DNA of 64,000 bases from Romboutsia lituseburensis (GCF_024723825.1 NZ_JANQBQ010000001.1:2604001-2668000); one strand, 5' to 3'; positions 1 through 9,015 are shown, numbered from the stretch's first letter. Program-made: numbers and translations. Notes: generated from the letters alone by a model not told the origin.

Positions 1-390
1 GATGTAGCACAATTGCTAATAAAAGAAAAGATAGGAGGTATGCCTGTAATAAGCGAAGATAGAGAAGTAGTAGGTATAATATCAGAGACAGATATCATGA
101 AAAAAGAAAAGTATGTAGAGGCACCACAAGTTTTAAATTTACTTCAAGGATTAATTTTTTTAAATGACTTTAAGCAAATGGAAGAAGACATGAAGAGGAT
201 AGCAGCATATAAAGTAGAAGATTTAATGTCTACAGAGATAATAACAGTTCATGAAAATGATACTTTTGATGATGTTGCTAATGTTATGATAAAAAAATCT
301 GTAAATAGAGTACCTGTAGTAGATAATAATAATAAATTAAAGGGAATTATATGCAGATACGATATAATAAGATCTATGTATAATGAATAA
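1..390 (+). CDS. CBS-domain protein (5' end outside window)
   Basis: The reading frame is open from base 1, so the N-terminus is missing. The visible 129 residues hold the end of one CBS domain (GGMPVISEDREVVGIISETD) and a second complete one (VEDLMSTEIITVHENDTFDD through VNRVPVVDNNNKLKGIICRY). Paired CBS domains usually bind adenine nucleotides and regulate a partner or an attached domain. No catalytic domain is visible here, so it is probably a stand-alone CBS pair. It ends 20 bp before gerS on the same strand and may be co-transcribed. The function of the whole protein is not determinable from this piece. Confidence 0.85.
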   Translation, partial: DVAQLLIKEKIGGMPVISEDREVVGIISETDIMKKEKYVEAPQVLNLLQGLIFLNDFKQMEEDMKRIAAYKVEDLMSTEIITVHENDTFDDVANVMIKKSVNRVPVVDNNNKLKGIICRYDIIRSMYNE

Positions 391-410
391 AATTAATTAG
401 GGGGATTTTT

Positions 411-1001
411 GTGAAAAAAAAGTGGGCGATACTTACAATAGTAATAGTAGGCATCCTTAGTGTTTTTATAGGTTGTCAAAAAAGAGAGTCCACAAAAGAA
501 GAAGTATACACCGAATTTCAAAAGAGAATTTCGGCTATGAAGTCATATAAATGTAGTGCAGACGTAGAAGTAATCGGAAATAAAAGTGCACAAAATTATA
601 CATTTATTCATACATATAATAAGCCGGATAATTATAAATTAGAAGTAGTATCACCTAAGCATCTTAAGGGAAAAACAATAGAATATAAACAAGATAAAAT
701 ATTAGTAAAAAATCCAGATATAAATGATTTAATTCAATTACCTAATGTAGGTAAGAATAATCAATATATGTTTATTGGAGATTTTATAAAAAACTCATTA
801 CAAAATGAAGAGATTGATATAAAATTATCTAAAGAACATTTAATATTAGAAACTTACATACCAGGAGAAGATGAATACTTTAATAAGCAAGTATTATATG
901 TAAATACTGAAAATAAAAACCCTGAAAAGATGGAGATACTAGACAAACAAGGAAAATCAAGATTTATTGTTAATTATAAAAATTTTGAGTACAAAAAATA
1001 A
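411..1001 (+). CDS. gerS: GerS-like spore germination lipoprotein
   Basis: A 196-residue lipoprotein starting at GTG, with GGGGG at 400-404 as ribosome binding site. It has a lysine-rich N-terminus, a hydrophobic segment and a lipobox ending at Cys22 (VFIGC). The rest is a beta-rich LolA/LppX-like fold by sequence style. In Clostridioides difficile, GerS is encoded directly upstream of alanine racemase alr2 and is needed for activity of the cortex hydrolase SleC. The same order (gerS then alr, 14 bp apart) is seen here. The assignment rests on this synteny plus the lipoprotein architecture; the sequence alone would only support an outer-leaflet lipoprotein of the LolA-like group. Confidence 0.72.
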   Translation: MKKKWAILTIVIVGILSVFIGCQKRESTKEEVYTEFQKRISAMKSYKCSADVEVIGNKSAQNYTFIHTYNKPDNYKLEVVSPKHLKGKTIEYKQDKILVKNPDINDLIQLPNVGKNNQYMFIGDFIKNSLQNEEIDIKLSKEHLILETYIPGEDEYFNKQVLYVNTENKNPEKMEILDKQGKSRFIVNYKNFEYKK

Positions 1002-1015
1002 GGGGGACAAAAGAC

Positions 1016-2176
1016 ATGCAACATAAAATAACAGCTCCTACATGGGCGGAGATAAATCTAGATAACATAAAGTATAATATTAAAAATGTAAAAAGGTTAT
1101 TAAATGAAGATACTAAGGTTTGTGCTGTATTAAAAGCTAATGCATATGGTCATGGAGCCGTAGAAATTGCAAAATTGCTAGAAAATGAAAATATAAGTCA
1201 CTTTGCAGTTGCTAGGCTTGAAGAAGCTATAGAGCTGAGAGAGAACAATATAACACTTCCTATTTTATGTTTAGGATATATTCCAGAACAGAGTTTAGAG
1301 TTAGCTATAAGGAATAATGTAATTATAACTATATATTCATTAGAAATGGCTGAAAAATTAAATAATATAGCTAAACGAATAAAAGAGAACGTTTTTGTTC
1401 ATATTAAGATAGATACTGGAATGACAAGAATAGGATTCCAACCGACGGAAGACTCAATAAAGGATATAAAAGTAATTAATGATTTAGAATGCATAAATCT
1501 AGAAGGTATATATACTCATTTTGCTACAGCTGATGAATTAGATAAGAATTTTACCAATATTCAAGTGCAAAGATTTAATTTTGTAGTTGATAAACTTGAG
1601 CAATATGGAGTTAATATACCGATAAAGCATGTATCAAATAGTGCAGCAACGATGGATTTACCTGAGTTGAAATATGATATGGTTAGATGTGGTATTGTTT
1701 TATATGGGCACTACCCTTCTAATGATGTGCTAAAAAAGAGACTTCAATTAAAACCAGTTATGACATTGAAGACAACTGTTGCCCATATCAAAGAAGTTAG
1801 TCCAAATGTTGGTATAAGTTATGGATTAAAGTATAAAAGTAGCAATAAAGAAAGAATAGTAACTATACCTATTGGATACGCTGATGGGTTTACAAGGATG
1901 CAACAAGATCCTAAGGTATCTATAAATGGGCATTATTTTGATGTAGTAGGTAGAATATGTATGGATCAGTGCATGGTTAAAATTGATAAAGACATAGAAA
2001 TAAATATAGGAGACCAGGTAATAGTATTTGGAGAAGACAGTAGAAATGCTGAAGATATAGCCAATGATTTAGGAACTATAAATTATGAAGTGTTATGTAT
2101 GATATCAAGAAGAGTTGACCGAGTTTATATGGAAAGAAATGCAATTTTACAAGTAGATAGTTATTTGATAAAATAA
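1016..2176 (+). CDS. alr: Alanine racemase
   Basis: A 386-residue PLP enzyme that interconverts L- and D-alanine for peptidoglycan. The PLP lysine is Lys40 in the family signature AVLKANAYGHG. The catalytic tyrosine lies in GISYG, and the C-terminal beta domain carries VVGRICMDQCMV. Length is normal for the family. It begins at ATG behind AAGGGGGAC. It follows gerS by 14 bp, as in C. difficile, where this racemase supplies or alters alanine co-germinants. The toxin-antitoxin pair follows 31 bp downstream, a common arrangement in Firmicutes (alr-ndoAI-ndoA). Confidence 0.97.
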   Translation: MQHKITAPTWAEINLDNIKYNIKNVKRLLNEDTKVCAVLKANAYGHGAVEIAKLLENENISHFAVARLEEAIELRENNITLPILCLGYIPEQSLELAIRNNVIITIYSLEMAEKLNNIAKRIKENVFVHIKIDTGMTRIGFQPTEDSIKDIKVINDLECINLEGIYTHFATADELDKNFTNIQVQRFNFVVDKLEQYGVNIPIKHVSNSAATMDLPELKYDMVRCGIVLYGHYPSNDVLKKRLQLKPVMTLKTTVAHIKEVSPNVGISYGLKYKSSNKERIVTIPIGYADGFTRMQQDPKVSINGHYFDVVGRICMDQCMVKIDKDIEINIGDQVIVFGEDSRNAEDIANDLGTINYEVLCMISRRVDRVYMERNAILQVDSYLIK

Positions 2177-2207
2177 AATTGATAGTATACCCCCGGGAGG
2201 CGATTTT

Positions 2208-2492
2208 GTGCACAATAAAAGTAAGGAGAAAATCATATTTACTTTACCGGATTCTCTTGCGTCTGAAGTAGATCATATTGTTCAGATGGAGAATAGCAAT
2301 AGAGAAGATTTTGCAAAAGCTGCTTTTCAATTCTATATAACCCAAAAGAAAAAAATAGACATAAAAGAGTCTATGATTAAAGGTTATAAAGAAATGGGTC
2401 AAATTAACCTATCATTAGCTGAATTAGGCATGACAAATGAAGTATCTTCCGATGATAACGTCGAAGGGAAGATAGCTCAAGGTGAGTATTAA
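2208..2492 (+). CDS. ndoAI: EndoAI-type antitoxin (ribbon-helix-helix)
   Basis: A 94-residue protein starting at GTG behind CCGGGAGGCG. The N-terminus ([19 protein letters not shown], then [14 protein letters not shown]) has the beta-strand plus two-helix pattern of a MetJ/Arc ribbon-helix-helix DNA-binding domain. The acidic C-terminal tail would be the toxin-binding segment. It overlaps the downstream EndoA toxin gene by 11 bp, indicating translational coupling. It probably neutralises EndoA and represses its own transcription, as in the Bacillus subtilis EndoAI/EndoA pair. Confidence 0.9.
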   Translation: MHNKSKEKIIFTLPDSLASEVDHIVQMENSNREDFAKAAFQFYITQKKKIDIKESMIKGYKEMGQINLSLAELGMTNEVSSDDNVEGKIAQGEY

Positions 2493-2844
2493 TTTAGATA
2501 TAAGGCGAGGAGACTTATATTATGCGGATTTAAGCCCTGTAGTAGGATCAGAGCAAGGAGGGGTAAGACCTGTCTTGATAATTCAAAATGATATAGGTAA
2601 TAAATACAGTCCAACTGTAATAATAGCCGCTATAACATCTCAAATTAATAAAGCAAAATTGCCAACTCATATAGAGATTAGCGCTAATGAATATGGGCTT
2701 AATAAAGATTCTGTTATTCTCTTAGAACAAATAAGAACTATAGACAAAAAAAGGCTAAGAGAAAAAATAGGTTGTCTAGATAAGAATATGATGGTAAAAG
2801 TTGATAGTAGTCTTCAAATTAGTTTAGGGCTATTTGTATTGTAA
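2482..2844 (+). CDS. ndoA: EndoA/MazF mRNA interferase toxin
   Basis: A 120-residue MazF-family endoribonuclease, which cleaves single-stranded mRNA at short motifs. Family features are the N-terminal [20 protein letters not shown], the RPVLIIQND strand, AAITSQ, and [13 protein letters not shown]. The start is a GTG inside the last codons of the antitoxin. GGGAAG lies 7 bases upstream. A strong intrinsic terminator follows the stop directly. It is slightly longer than the 116-residue B. subtilis EndoA. Confidence 0.95.
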   Translation: MSINLDIRRGDLYYADLSPVVGSEQGGVRPVLIIQNDIGNKYSPTVIIAAITSQINKAKLPTHIEISANEYGLNKDSVILLEQIRTIDKKRLREKIGCLDKNMMVKVDSSLQISLGLFVL

Positions 2845-2880
2845 AAATTATTGATATTAATTAATATCAATAATTTTTTT
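2843..2880 (+). terminator. Intrinsic terminator after ndoA
   Basis: A perfect 18-bp inverted repeat centred at 2860/2861 (half AAAAATTATTGATATTAA), closed by a T-run to 2880. It starts within the ndoA stop region and ends the gerS-alr-ndoAI-ndoA unit. Confidence 0.85.
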
Positions 2881-3280
2881 ACGTTTAATTAAATTATGAT
2901 ACTTCAAAAGCTTTAGATAATTACTGTAACTTAGCAATATCAGATATTGTGAATAGCGTAAAAATATATTGTTGAGCAACGAACGAAGTTGTTGGCGCTA
3001 AGAGTGAAGCGAATTTTTTATTTAAAATAAATTAAAGCTAGCAGATACTATTTAATCTGTTAAATAATTAGAATAAACATACTTAAATTGATAAATAGAA
3101 GAGTATAATAAAAATGATATACAAGTAAAAAATAAATGTAAAATTAATAAGTTAAGGATAAACATTTTAAATATATAGTGTGTAATAAAATATAAATAAT
3201 ATATATAATTAAGCTAAAAATAGAAAAAAGTATACATAAATTACTTTATTTTAAAAATAAAGTAAAAAAAACCTATAAAA
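2881..3280. other. Intergenic region with a rrn-tail-like motif
   Basis: No coding frame is convincing here. At 2970-3017 there is TTGAGCAACGAACGAAGTTG, GTTGGCGCT and AGTGAAGCGAATTTTTT. It can fold as CAAC/GTTG and CGCT/AGCG stems followed by a T-run. It resembles the 23S-5S spacer of the rRNA operons in this window. The rest is plain AT-rich DNA. Confidence 0.5.
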
Positions 3281-3335
3281 GTGATATAATAATATGAGAT
3301 TGGAAAAATACATTACATAAAAGTAATTTTTACTT
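3241..3335 (+). promoter_or_regulatory. Transketolase promoter with two flanking palindromes
   Basis: An extended -10 (TG-A-TATAAT) lies at 3282-3290. Upstream at 3241-3265 is a near-perfect palindrome TTACTTTATTTT/AAAATAAAGTAA. Downstream at 3319-3335 is another, AAAAGTAA/TTACTTT. The shared TTACTTT half-site suggests an operator, but the repressor is unknown. Confidence 0.45.
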
Positions 3336-3358
3336 TACAAACACAGGGAGGTAATTAC

Positions 3359-4186
3359 ATGAGAGACCATAAAGGATTAAATGAGATCACACGTATTATC
3401 AGAAAAGATATAGTCTCTATGATACATGGATCAAAGTCTGGACATCCAGGAGGGTCATTATCAGCTGTTGAGATATTAACAGCGCTTTACTTTGATGAAA
3501 TGAATATAGATCCTAATAACTGCAAAATGGAAGATAGAGATAGATTTGTTTTATCAAAAGGTCATGCAGCACCAGTGTTATACGCAACTTTAGCTCAAAA
3601 AGGATACTTTGCTAAAGATGAGTTAAAGGGTCTTAGAAAAATAAATAGAATGTTACAAGGACACCCAGATATGAAGGGAACTCCTGGGGTTGAAATGTCA
3701 ACTGGATCTTTAGGACAAGGTTTTTCTGTAGCTTGTGGTATGGCTATGGCGTCTAAACTAGATAACGCACCATGGAGAGTATATACTTTACTTGGAGATG
3801 GTGAAGTTCAAGAAGGTATAGTTTGGGAAGCTGCTATGAGTGCTGCTCATTACAAGCTTGACAATATGGTTGCATTTTTAGACTACAATGGTCTTCAAAT
3901 AGATGGAGATGTAGAAAAAGTAATGAACATAGGTCCTATAGTAGACAAATTTAAAGCTTTCGGATGGAACGTAATAGAAATAGATGGTCACGACTTTGAT
4001 CAAATATTTGCAGCTTTAGATATGGCGAAAGAAACTGTAGGAAAACCAACAATGATAGTTGCAAAAACTATAAAAGGTAAAGGTGTATCATTCATGGAAA
4101 ATGAAGCTGGATGGCATGGAACAGCTCCAAGTGATAGTGATTTAGAAAAAGCTTTAGCTGAATTAGGGGGTGCAGACAATGAGTAA
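3359..4186 (+). CDS. Transketolase, N-terminal (TPP-binding) subunit
   Basis: A 275-residue protein equal to the pyrophosphate-binding half of transketolase. Visible are the HPGGSLSAVEIL segment, SKGHAAPVLYA, GSLGQGFSVACGMAMA and the TPP motif LLGDGEVQEG through the conserved Asn of LDYNGLQIDG. The C-terminal half is encoded by the next gene, overlapping by 8 bp. Such split transketolases are usual in Clostridia and archaea and form a heterodimer; this is not a frameshift. It acts in the non-oxidative pentose phosphate pathway. GGGAGG lies 8 bases upstream of the ATG. Confidence 0.95.
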   Translation: MRDHKGLNEITRIIRKDIVSMIHGSKSGHPGGSLSAVEILTALYFDEMNIDPNNCKMEDRDRFVLSKGHAAPVLYATLAQKGYFAKDELKGLRKINRMLQGHPDMKGTPGVEMSTGSLGQGFSVACGMAMASKLDNAPWRVYTLLGDGEVQEGIVWEAAMSAAHYKLDNMVAFLDYNGLQIDGDVEKVMNIGPIVDKFKAFGWNVIEIDGHDFDQIFAALDMAKETVGKPTMIVAKTIKGKGVSFMENEAGWHGTAPSDSDLEKALAELGGADNE

Positions 4187-5114
4187 AATAGCAACTAGAG
4201 AGGCATATGGAAAAGCATTAGTTAAATTAGGACAAGTCAATGATCAAGTTGTCGTACTAGATGCAGATTTATCAAAATCTACAAAAACAAATGATTTTTA
4301 TAAAGCCTTCCCAGAAAGATTTTTTAATATGGGTATAGCTGAGCAAAACTTAATAGGAGCAGCTTGTGGTCTTGCAACTGCAGGTAAAATTCCTTTTGCA
4401 AGTAGTTTTGCTATGTTTGCTACAGGTAGAGCTTTCGAAATAATAAGAAACTCTGTTTGTTATCCTAAGTTAAATGTTAAGGTATGTGCTACTCATGCGG
4501 GCCTTACAGTAGGAGAAGATGGTGCATCTCATGAAAGTATAGAAGATATGGCTATAATGAGATCTATACCAAATATGACAGTTTTAGTACCAGCAGATGG
4601 TGTAGAAGCTGAGCAAATGATATTTGCAGCTGCTAAAACTTATGGGCCTATGTATGTTCGTTTAGGAAGAAGTGCAGTGCCTACATTATTTGATGAAAAT
4701 TATAAATTTGAAATAGGAAAAGGTGTAGTAGTTAGAGAAGGTAATGATGCTACAATAATAGCTTGTGGTATAATGGTAAATGAAGCTGTAGAAGCTTATG
4801 AAGCATTAAAATCAGAAGGTATAAATGTTAGAGTTATAAATATGTCTACTATAAAGCCTATAGATAGAGAATTAATAGTAACTGCATCAAAAGAAACAGG
4901 TGCAATTATAACTGCTGAAGAACATAGTATAATCGGTGGATTAGGATCTGCAGTAAGTGAAGTTGTATCTGAAGAATGCCCGGTTATAGTTAAAAAAGTA
5001 GGAGTTAAAGATGTATTTGGAGAATCTGGAACACCTGCTGAATTATTAAAAAAACATGGATTAACAGCTCAGGATATAGTTGTTGCTGTTAAAGAAACAA
5101 TATCAAAAAAATAG
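4179..5114 (+). CDS. Transketolase, C-terminal subunit
   Basis: A 311-residue partner of the preceding gene. It carries the pyrimidine-binding domain (NMGIAEQNLIGAACGLA, with the catalytic Glu of the AEQ motif; HAGLTVGEDGASHESIED) and the C-terminal transketolase domain (ITAEEHSIIGGLGSAVSEV). The ATG at 4179 is chosen over the in-frame GTG at 4170 because AGGGGG ends at 4170, giving an 8-base spacing. The start codon overlaps the end of the N-terminal subunit gene, which implies coupled translation in equal amounts. Confidence 0.95.
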   Translation: MSKIATREAYGKALVKLGQVNDQVVVLDADLSKSTKTNDFYKAFPERFFNMGIAEQNLIGAACGLATAGKIPFASSFAMFATGRAFEIIRNSVCYPKLNVKVCATHAGLTVGEDGASHESIEDMAIMRSIPNMTVLVPADGVEAEQMIFAAAKTYGPMYVRLGRSAVPTLFDENYKFEIGKGVVVREGNDATIIACGIMVNEAVEAYEALKSEGINVRVINMSTIKPIDRELIVTASKETGAIITAEEHSIIGGLGSAVSEVVSEECPVIVKKVGVKDVFGESGTPAELLKKHGLTAQDIVVAVKETISKK

Positions 5115-5122
5115 TTAATTTT

Positions 5123-5156
5123 AAGCATCTTAAGTTATAACTTAAGGTGCTTTTTT
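5123..5156 (+). terminator. Intrinsic terminator after transketolase
   Basis: The stem AAGCATCTTAAGTT/AACTTAAGGTGCTT with a T6 run. Confidence 0.9.
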
Positions 5157-5249
5157 GTATAATTTATAATTTTTATAAAAATCATAAATAAAAATTCCTT
5201 CTAAGGTTTGTATAACTTTCATATATTTAAAATATATGGGGGTGAAACT

Positions 5250-5678
5250 ATGAATGTAAAGTTTAATATTAAAGGTGTAGTATATGGTATACTAGTGCTT
5301 GCTCTTATAATTGGAGGGTTTATAGCTATACCTAATATATTTATGGACAAATCTAAGCCTGTAGACTACACAATGGTTCAAAGAGAAGCTATACCTGAAA
5401 AAATACTAGATATGATGGATAAATATACTGACCAAGAAAGAGCTTTGGCTGTAAAGCTAGATAAAAAGATATATGTAATCGTAACTAGGGGTAATGATAA
5501 TGAACACGGTATAAAAATGGACAAAATAGAAATGATAAAAGATGATGATAAAAATGTAATGAGAGTTAAGGTTACATACAAAGATAAAGAAGAATCTTAT
5601 CCATACATAGTTGTAGAAACTAATCTTACTGACTTACCAGATAGAATTGAATTAAATGCAGTAAAAGAAGAAAATTAA
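5250..5678 (+). CDS. Small membrane-anchored protein, PrcB-like
   Basis: A 142-residue protein of unknown role. The ATG at 5250 is chosen because GGGGGTG sits 6-10 bases before it; an in-frame upstream ATG at 5208 has no ribosome binding site. Residues about 8-30 form one hydrophobic segment (GVVYGILVLALIIGGFIAIP), so the rest is probably extracytoplasmic. The C-terminal half (YVIVTRGNDNEHGIKMDKIE, then YPYIVVE) recalls the PrcB C-terminal domain found in Firmicute exported proteins. That resemblance is from pattern only. It stands alone between two terminators. Confidence 0.7.
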   Translation: MNVKFNIKGVVYGILVLALIIGGFIAIPNIFMDKSKPVDYTMVQREAIPEKILDMMDKYTDQERALAVKLDKKIYVIVTRGNDNEHGIKMDKIEMIKDDDKNVMRVKVTYKDKEESYPYIVVETNLTDLPDRIELNAVKEEN

Positions 5679-5697
5679 TTATAAATACATAGAAAAC

Positions 5698-5767
5698 AAA
5701 GCTATCTCACATTATATATTGTTTGAATACGAATCAAATTGATATATATAATGAGATAGCTTTTTTA
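5698..5767 (+). terminator. Intrinsic terminator
   Basis: A long stem AAAGCTATCTCA/TGAGATAGCTTT, extended by TTATATAT/ATATATAA, with a T6 run. Confidence 0.85.
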
Positions 5768-5908
5768 TGATTAATAAAATGATGGTACGTCAAAACTTGT
5801 AAAAAGCTATTATATAAAAATAAAAAAATAATTTATTTTATATTTACTAATTATTTACCAGAAAGTAGGGAAAAATAAAACCTAAAATGATGTTGAAGAG
5901 GTGAATAA

Positions 5909-8314
5909 TTGTTGAACATAGATAAATATAAAGTAAAAATAGAGGATTTAAAACCTAAAAATGTTTTAGATGATATTGAGTTCAATACAACAAAGGATAT
6001 ATCTCCTACAAAAGATATAATTGGACAGGATAGAGCTGTTCAAGCAATTAAATTTGGGTTAAAAATGAAGCAAAAAGGATATAACATATATGTAGCAGGT
6101 ACAAGTGGTGTTGGAAGAACAAGTTATACACATGCTTTAATAAAAAATCATGCCAAAGAAAATCCGAATAAAAACATTAAAGATTGGGTGTATGTAAATA
6201 ATTTTAAAAATTCGAATGAACCAACGGCATTATGTTTTGATGCTGGTCAAGGTAAAATATTTAAAAGAGATATTGAAGATATAATAGAAAAGTTAAAAGA
6301 TGAGATACCAAAAATATTTAATTCAAAAGAGTATGAATACCATAGCAGATTACTAATGAGTGAATTAGAATCTAATGTGCAAAAAATAATTGAAGAATTA
6401 AATGAATTTGCTAAACCTAAAGGTTTTAAATTTCAAGTTACTGAAAGAGGACTAATGAGTATACCTATCAAAGAAGACGGGACCTTAATGCAAGAAGATG
6501 AATTAGGCAAGTTAACAGCAATTGATGTAAATAAGTTAAGAGAAGATGGCATTAAGTTAAATCAAGAAAGTAAAGATTATATAGATAAGATTAAATCATG
6601 TGAAGATGTATATAAAAATAAAACATCAGAGTTAGATAAAAATGTAGGGAGAAGCTTAGTAGGTTTTTATGGTCAATACTTATTAAATAAATATGGGAAG
6701 GATAAAAAAGCTGAAAGTTATATAAATGAAATTTGCAATGATATAGTAGATAATATCTCTAAATTTAAGTCTACAGGAGATGAAAATCAACAAAATCCTA
6801 TGGCATTGCTTGGTATAATGCCGCATAAAAATGATGAAAAATTATTTAATAAGTACAAAGTTAATTTATTCATAGATAATAGTGAATGTAATGATTGTAA
6901 AATAATTATAGAGAATAATCCTACATACTATAACTTAACAGGATCAATAGATTATAAAAATGAAATAGGAGCTTTAACTACAAGTTTTATGGAAATAAAA
7001 CCAGGAGCCTTGCACAAGGCAAATGGAGGTTATTTAATTATAAATACTAAGGATTTATTGTCAAATCCATTTTCATGGGATTGTTTAAAAAGGAGCTTAA
7101 AGACAAATAGAATTGCTATAGAGTCTTTAAATAAGCAGTTAGGGTATTTAGTTACATCAACTCTTAAGCCAGAACCTATAGAATTAGATGTTAAGGTTAT
7201 ATTAGTTGGAGATGGATATTATTATAGTCTTTTGTATGCATATGAAGAAGATTTTAGAAACTTATTTAAAATAATGTCTGATTTTGACATAGAAATAGAC
7301 AAAAATAAAGAAACTATATATAAAACATTGCAATTAGTAGCAAATAAATGTAATGAAGAAAAGTTAAAGCACTTTGATAAATCAGCTGTTGAAAGATTAA
7401 TAGAATATAGTACTAGATTAAGTGATAATAAAGATAAACTTACAGCTAAGTTTAACAAAATAGTAGATATAATATATGAAGCTCAAGCTGTAAGTTCTGA
7501 TGAAAATGAATATATAACGAAAGAAGATGTTCAAAAAGCTATTGACTTAAAAATTTATAGAAGTAATAAGTATGAAGAAAAACTAAATGAAATGTTTGAG
7601 GATGGCACATTACTGATAGACATAGACGGAGAAAAAGTTGGTCAGATAAACGGTCTAGCAGTTATGGGAACCGGGGAATATTCTTTTGGGAAACCATCTA
7701 AAATAACTGCATCAACATATAAAGGTAGAAGTGGCGTTATAAATATAGAGAGAGAAATAAAGCAAAGTGGGAGTATACATGATAAAGGAGTATTGATTCT
7801 TAGTGGATATTTAGGAGCAAGATATGGAAAAGAGAAACCTTTATCTATAACCACATCAATAACATTTGAGCAAAATTATAATGGTGTTGATGGAGATAGT
7901 GCTTCAAGTACTGAACTTTATTCAATAATTTCGAGTATATCTGATATACCGATAAAACAGTATATAGCAGTAACTGGATCTGTAAGTCAGAAGGGTGAAA
8001 TTCAACCTATAGGTGGAATAAATCAAAAAATAGAGGGATTCTTTGATGTGTGTAAGATAAAGGGATTCACTGGAAAGCAAGGAATTATGATGCCTATACA
8101 AAATGTTAAAAATCTTCTTTTAAAGGATGAAATAGTTGAAGCTGTAAAAGAAGGTAAATTTAATATATATGCAATTAGCAATATAGAAGAAGGACTAGAA
8201 ATTTTAACTGGAAAAACTATAGAAGAAATAGATAATACAGTTAATGAGACTTTAGAAAAATATAGAAAAATAGATAAGGAAGAGGAAGAAAAAGACGATA
8301 AAAAGAAACAATAA
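5909..8314 (+). CDS. Lon-like ATP-dependent protease
   Basis: An 801-residue AAA+ serine protease of the Lon-like (LonB-type, AAA_32) group. An N-terminal ATPase P-loop GTSGVGRTS is at residues 64-72, with Arg in place of the usual Walker lysine. A Walker B-like HKANGGYLIINTKDLL follows further on. The S16 protease domain holds the catalytic dyad Ser664 (DGDSAS) and Lys707 (GGINQKIEG), 43 residues apart as in E. coli Lon. A lysine/glutamate-rich tail ends the protein. The start is TTG at 5909 (a second TTG follows), behind GAAGAGGTGA. The substrate is unknown; it likely acts in cytoplasmic protein quality control. Confidence 0.9.
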   Translation: MLNIDKYKVKIEDLKPKNVLDDIEFNTTKDISPTKDIIGQDRAVQAIKFGLKMKQKGYNIYVAGTSGVGRTSYTHALIKNHAKENPNKNIKDWVYVNNFKNSNEPTALCFDAGQGKIFKRDIEDIIEKLKDEIPKIFNSKEYEYHSRLLMSELESNVQKIIEELNEFAKPKGFKFQVTERGLMSIPIKEDGTLMQEDELGKLTAIDVNKLREDGIKLNQESKDYIDKIKSCEDVYKNKTSELDKNVGRSLVGFYGQYLLNKYGKDKKAESYINEICNDIVDNISKFKSTGDENQQNPMALLGIMPHKNDEKLFNKYKVNLFIDNSECNDCKIIIENNPTYYNLTGSIDYKNEIGALTTSFMEIKPGALHKANGGYLIINTKDLLSNPFSWDCLKRSLKTNRIAIESLNKQLGYLVTSTLKPEPIELDVKVILVGDGYYYSLLYAYEEDFRNLFKIMSDFDIEIDKNKETIYKTLQLVANKCNEEKLKHFDKSAVERLIEYSTRLSDNKDKLTAKFNKIVDIIYEAQAVSSDENEYITKEDVQKAIDLKIYRSNKYEEKLNEMFEDGTLLIDIDGEKVGQINGLAVMGTGEYSFGKPSKITASTYKGRSGVINIEREIKQSGSIHDKGVLILSGYLGARYGKEKPLSITTSITFEQNYNGVDGDSASSTELYSIISSISDIPIKQYIAVTGSVSQKGEIQPIGGINQKIEGFFDVCKIKGFTGKQGIMMPIQNVKNLLLKDEIVEAVKEGKFNIYAISNIEEGLEILTGKTIEEIDNTVNETLEKYRKIDKEEEEKDDKKKQ

Positions 8315-8356
8315 AAATCTCCTATATTTGAAATTAAGTACTTTAAACCAAAGCTT

Positions 8357-8404
8357 AACTATCTGTACTTAGTAAATTATAACTAAATACAGATAGTTAT
8401 TTTA
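8357..8404. terminator. Bidirectional terminator between convergent genes
   Basis: The stem AACTATCTGTA/TACAGATAGTT with a T-run on one side and A-rich sequence on the other. It separates the Lon-like gene from the convergent 5-formyl-THF cyclo-ligase gene. Confidence 0.8.
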
Positions 8405-8422
8405 AATTAATATATATGATAT

Positions 8423-8995
8423 TTACTTATTAGGTGTTAATATTTGAGTTTCTGTAATTATATAGTCTAGTTGAGCATCATGATCTTCTTTAGGTACTGA
8501 ATCAAATACTTGTAAATCAAAAGCTATACCAATAGTTATAGCATCTTTTTTTAGTCTACTTAAAAATCTGTCATAATACCCACCTCCATAACCTAATCTG
8601 TAACATTTTTTATCGTAGGCAACTGCTGGGACTATTACAATATCTATATCACTGACATCTACTTCAAGGCTAGGATCATTTTTGGGTTCTCTAATACCAT
8701 AAGCACCGATTTTTATTCCATTATGTAAGTCCGTAATTTGAGTTGGAATTAATTTTCTTTCATCTTTTAATGTAATAGGAGAAGAAACAATTTTTCTAAG
8801 TGATATCAATTTTATAATTAAATCATCTGTTTTTACCTCATTGTTAAAATCTAAATAGAGCATAATATTATTAGCTTTATTTATACATTCTAATGATAAT
8901 AGCTTTTCTGTAATTATAGATGAATTTTTATTTATAAATTCTATATCTTTATTCCTTCTATCAGCTATAACTTTTTTTCTAAATTCTTTTTTCAT
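8423..8995 (-). CDS. 5-formyltetrahydrofolate cyclo-ligase
   Basis: A 190-residue MTHFS/YgfA-family enzyme converting 5-formyl-THF to 5,10-methenyl-THF with ATP. Diagnostic parts are the N-terminal KKEFRKKVIADRR, the folate/ATP-site segment YRLGYGGGYYDRFL and the end QLDYIITETQ. Length is normal. AAAAGGGGTAG precedes the ATG. It is divergent from the ctpA-type protease gene, with 158 bp between them. Confidence 0.93.
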   Translation of the reverse strand: MKKEFRKKVIADRRNKDIEFINKNSSIITEKLLSLECINKANNIMLYLDFNNEVKTDDLIIKLISLRKIVSSPITLKDERKLIPTQITDLHNGIKIGAYGIREPKNDPSLEVDVSDIDIVIVPAVAYDKKCYRLGYGGGYYDRFLSRLKKDAITIGIAFDLQVFDSVPKEDHDAQLDYIITETQILTPNK

Positions 8996-9015
8996 AAAAT
9001 CTACCCCTTTTACTA

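Noticed and set aside
3359-5114. Transketolase as a frameshifted single gene
   Set aside because: Separate N- and C-terminal transketolase genes with their own ribosome binding sites are normal in Clostridia.
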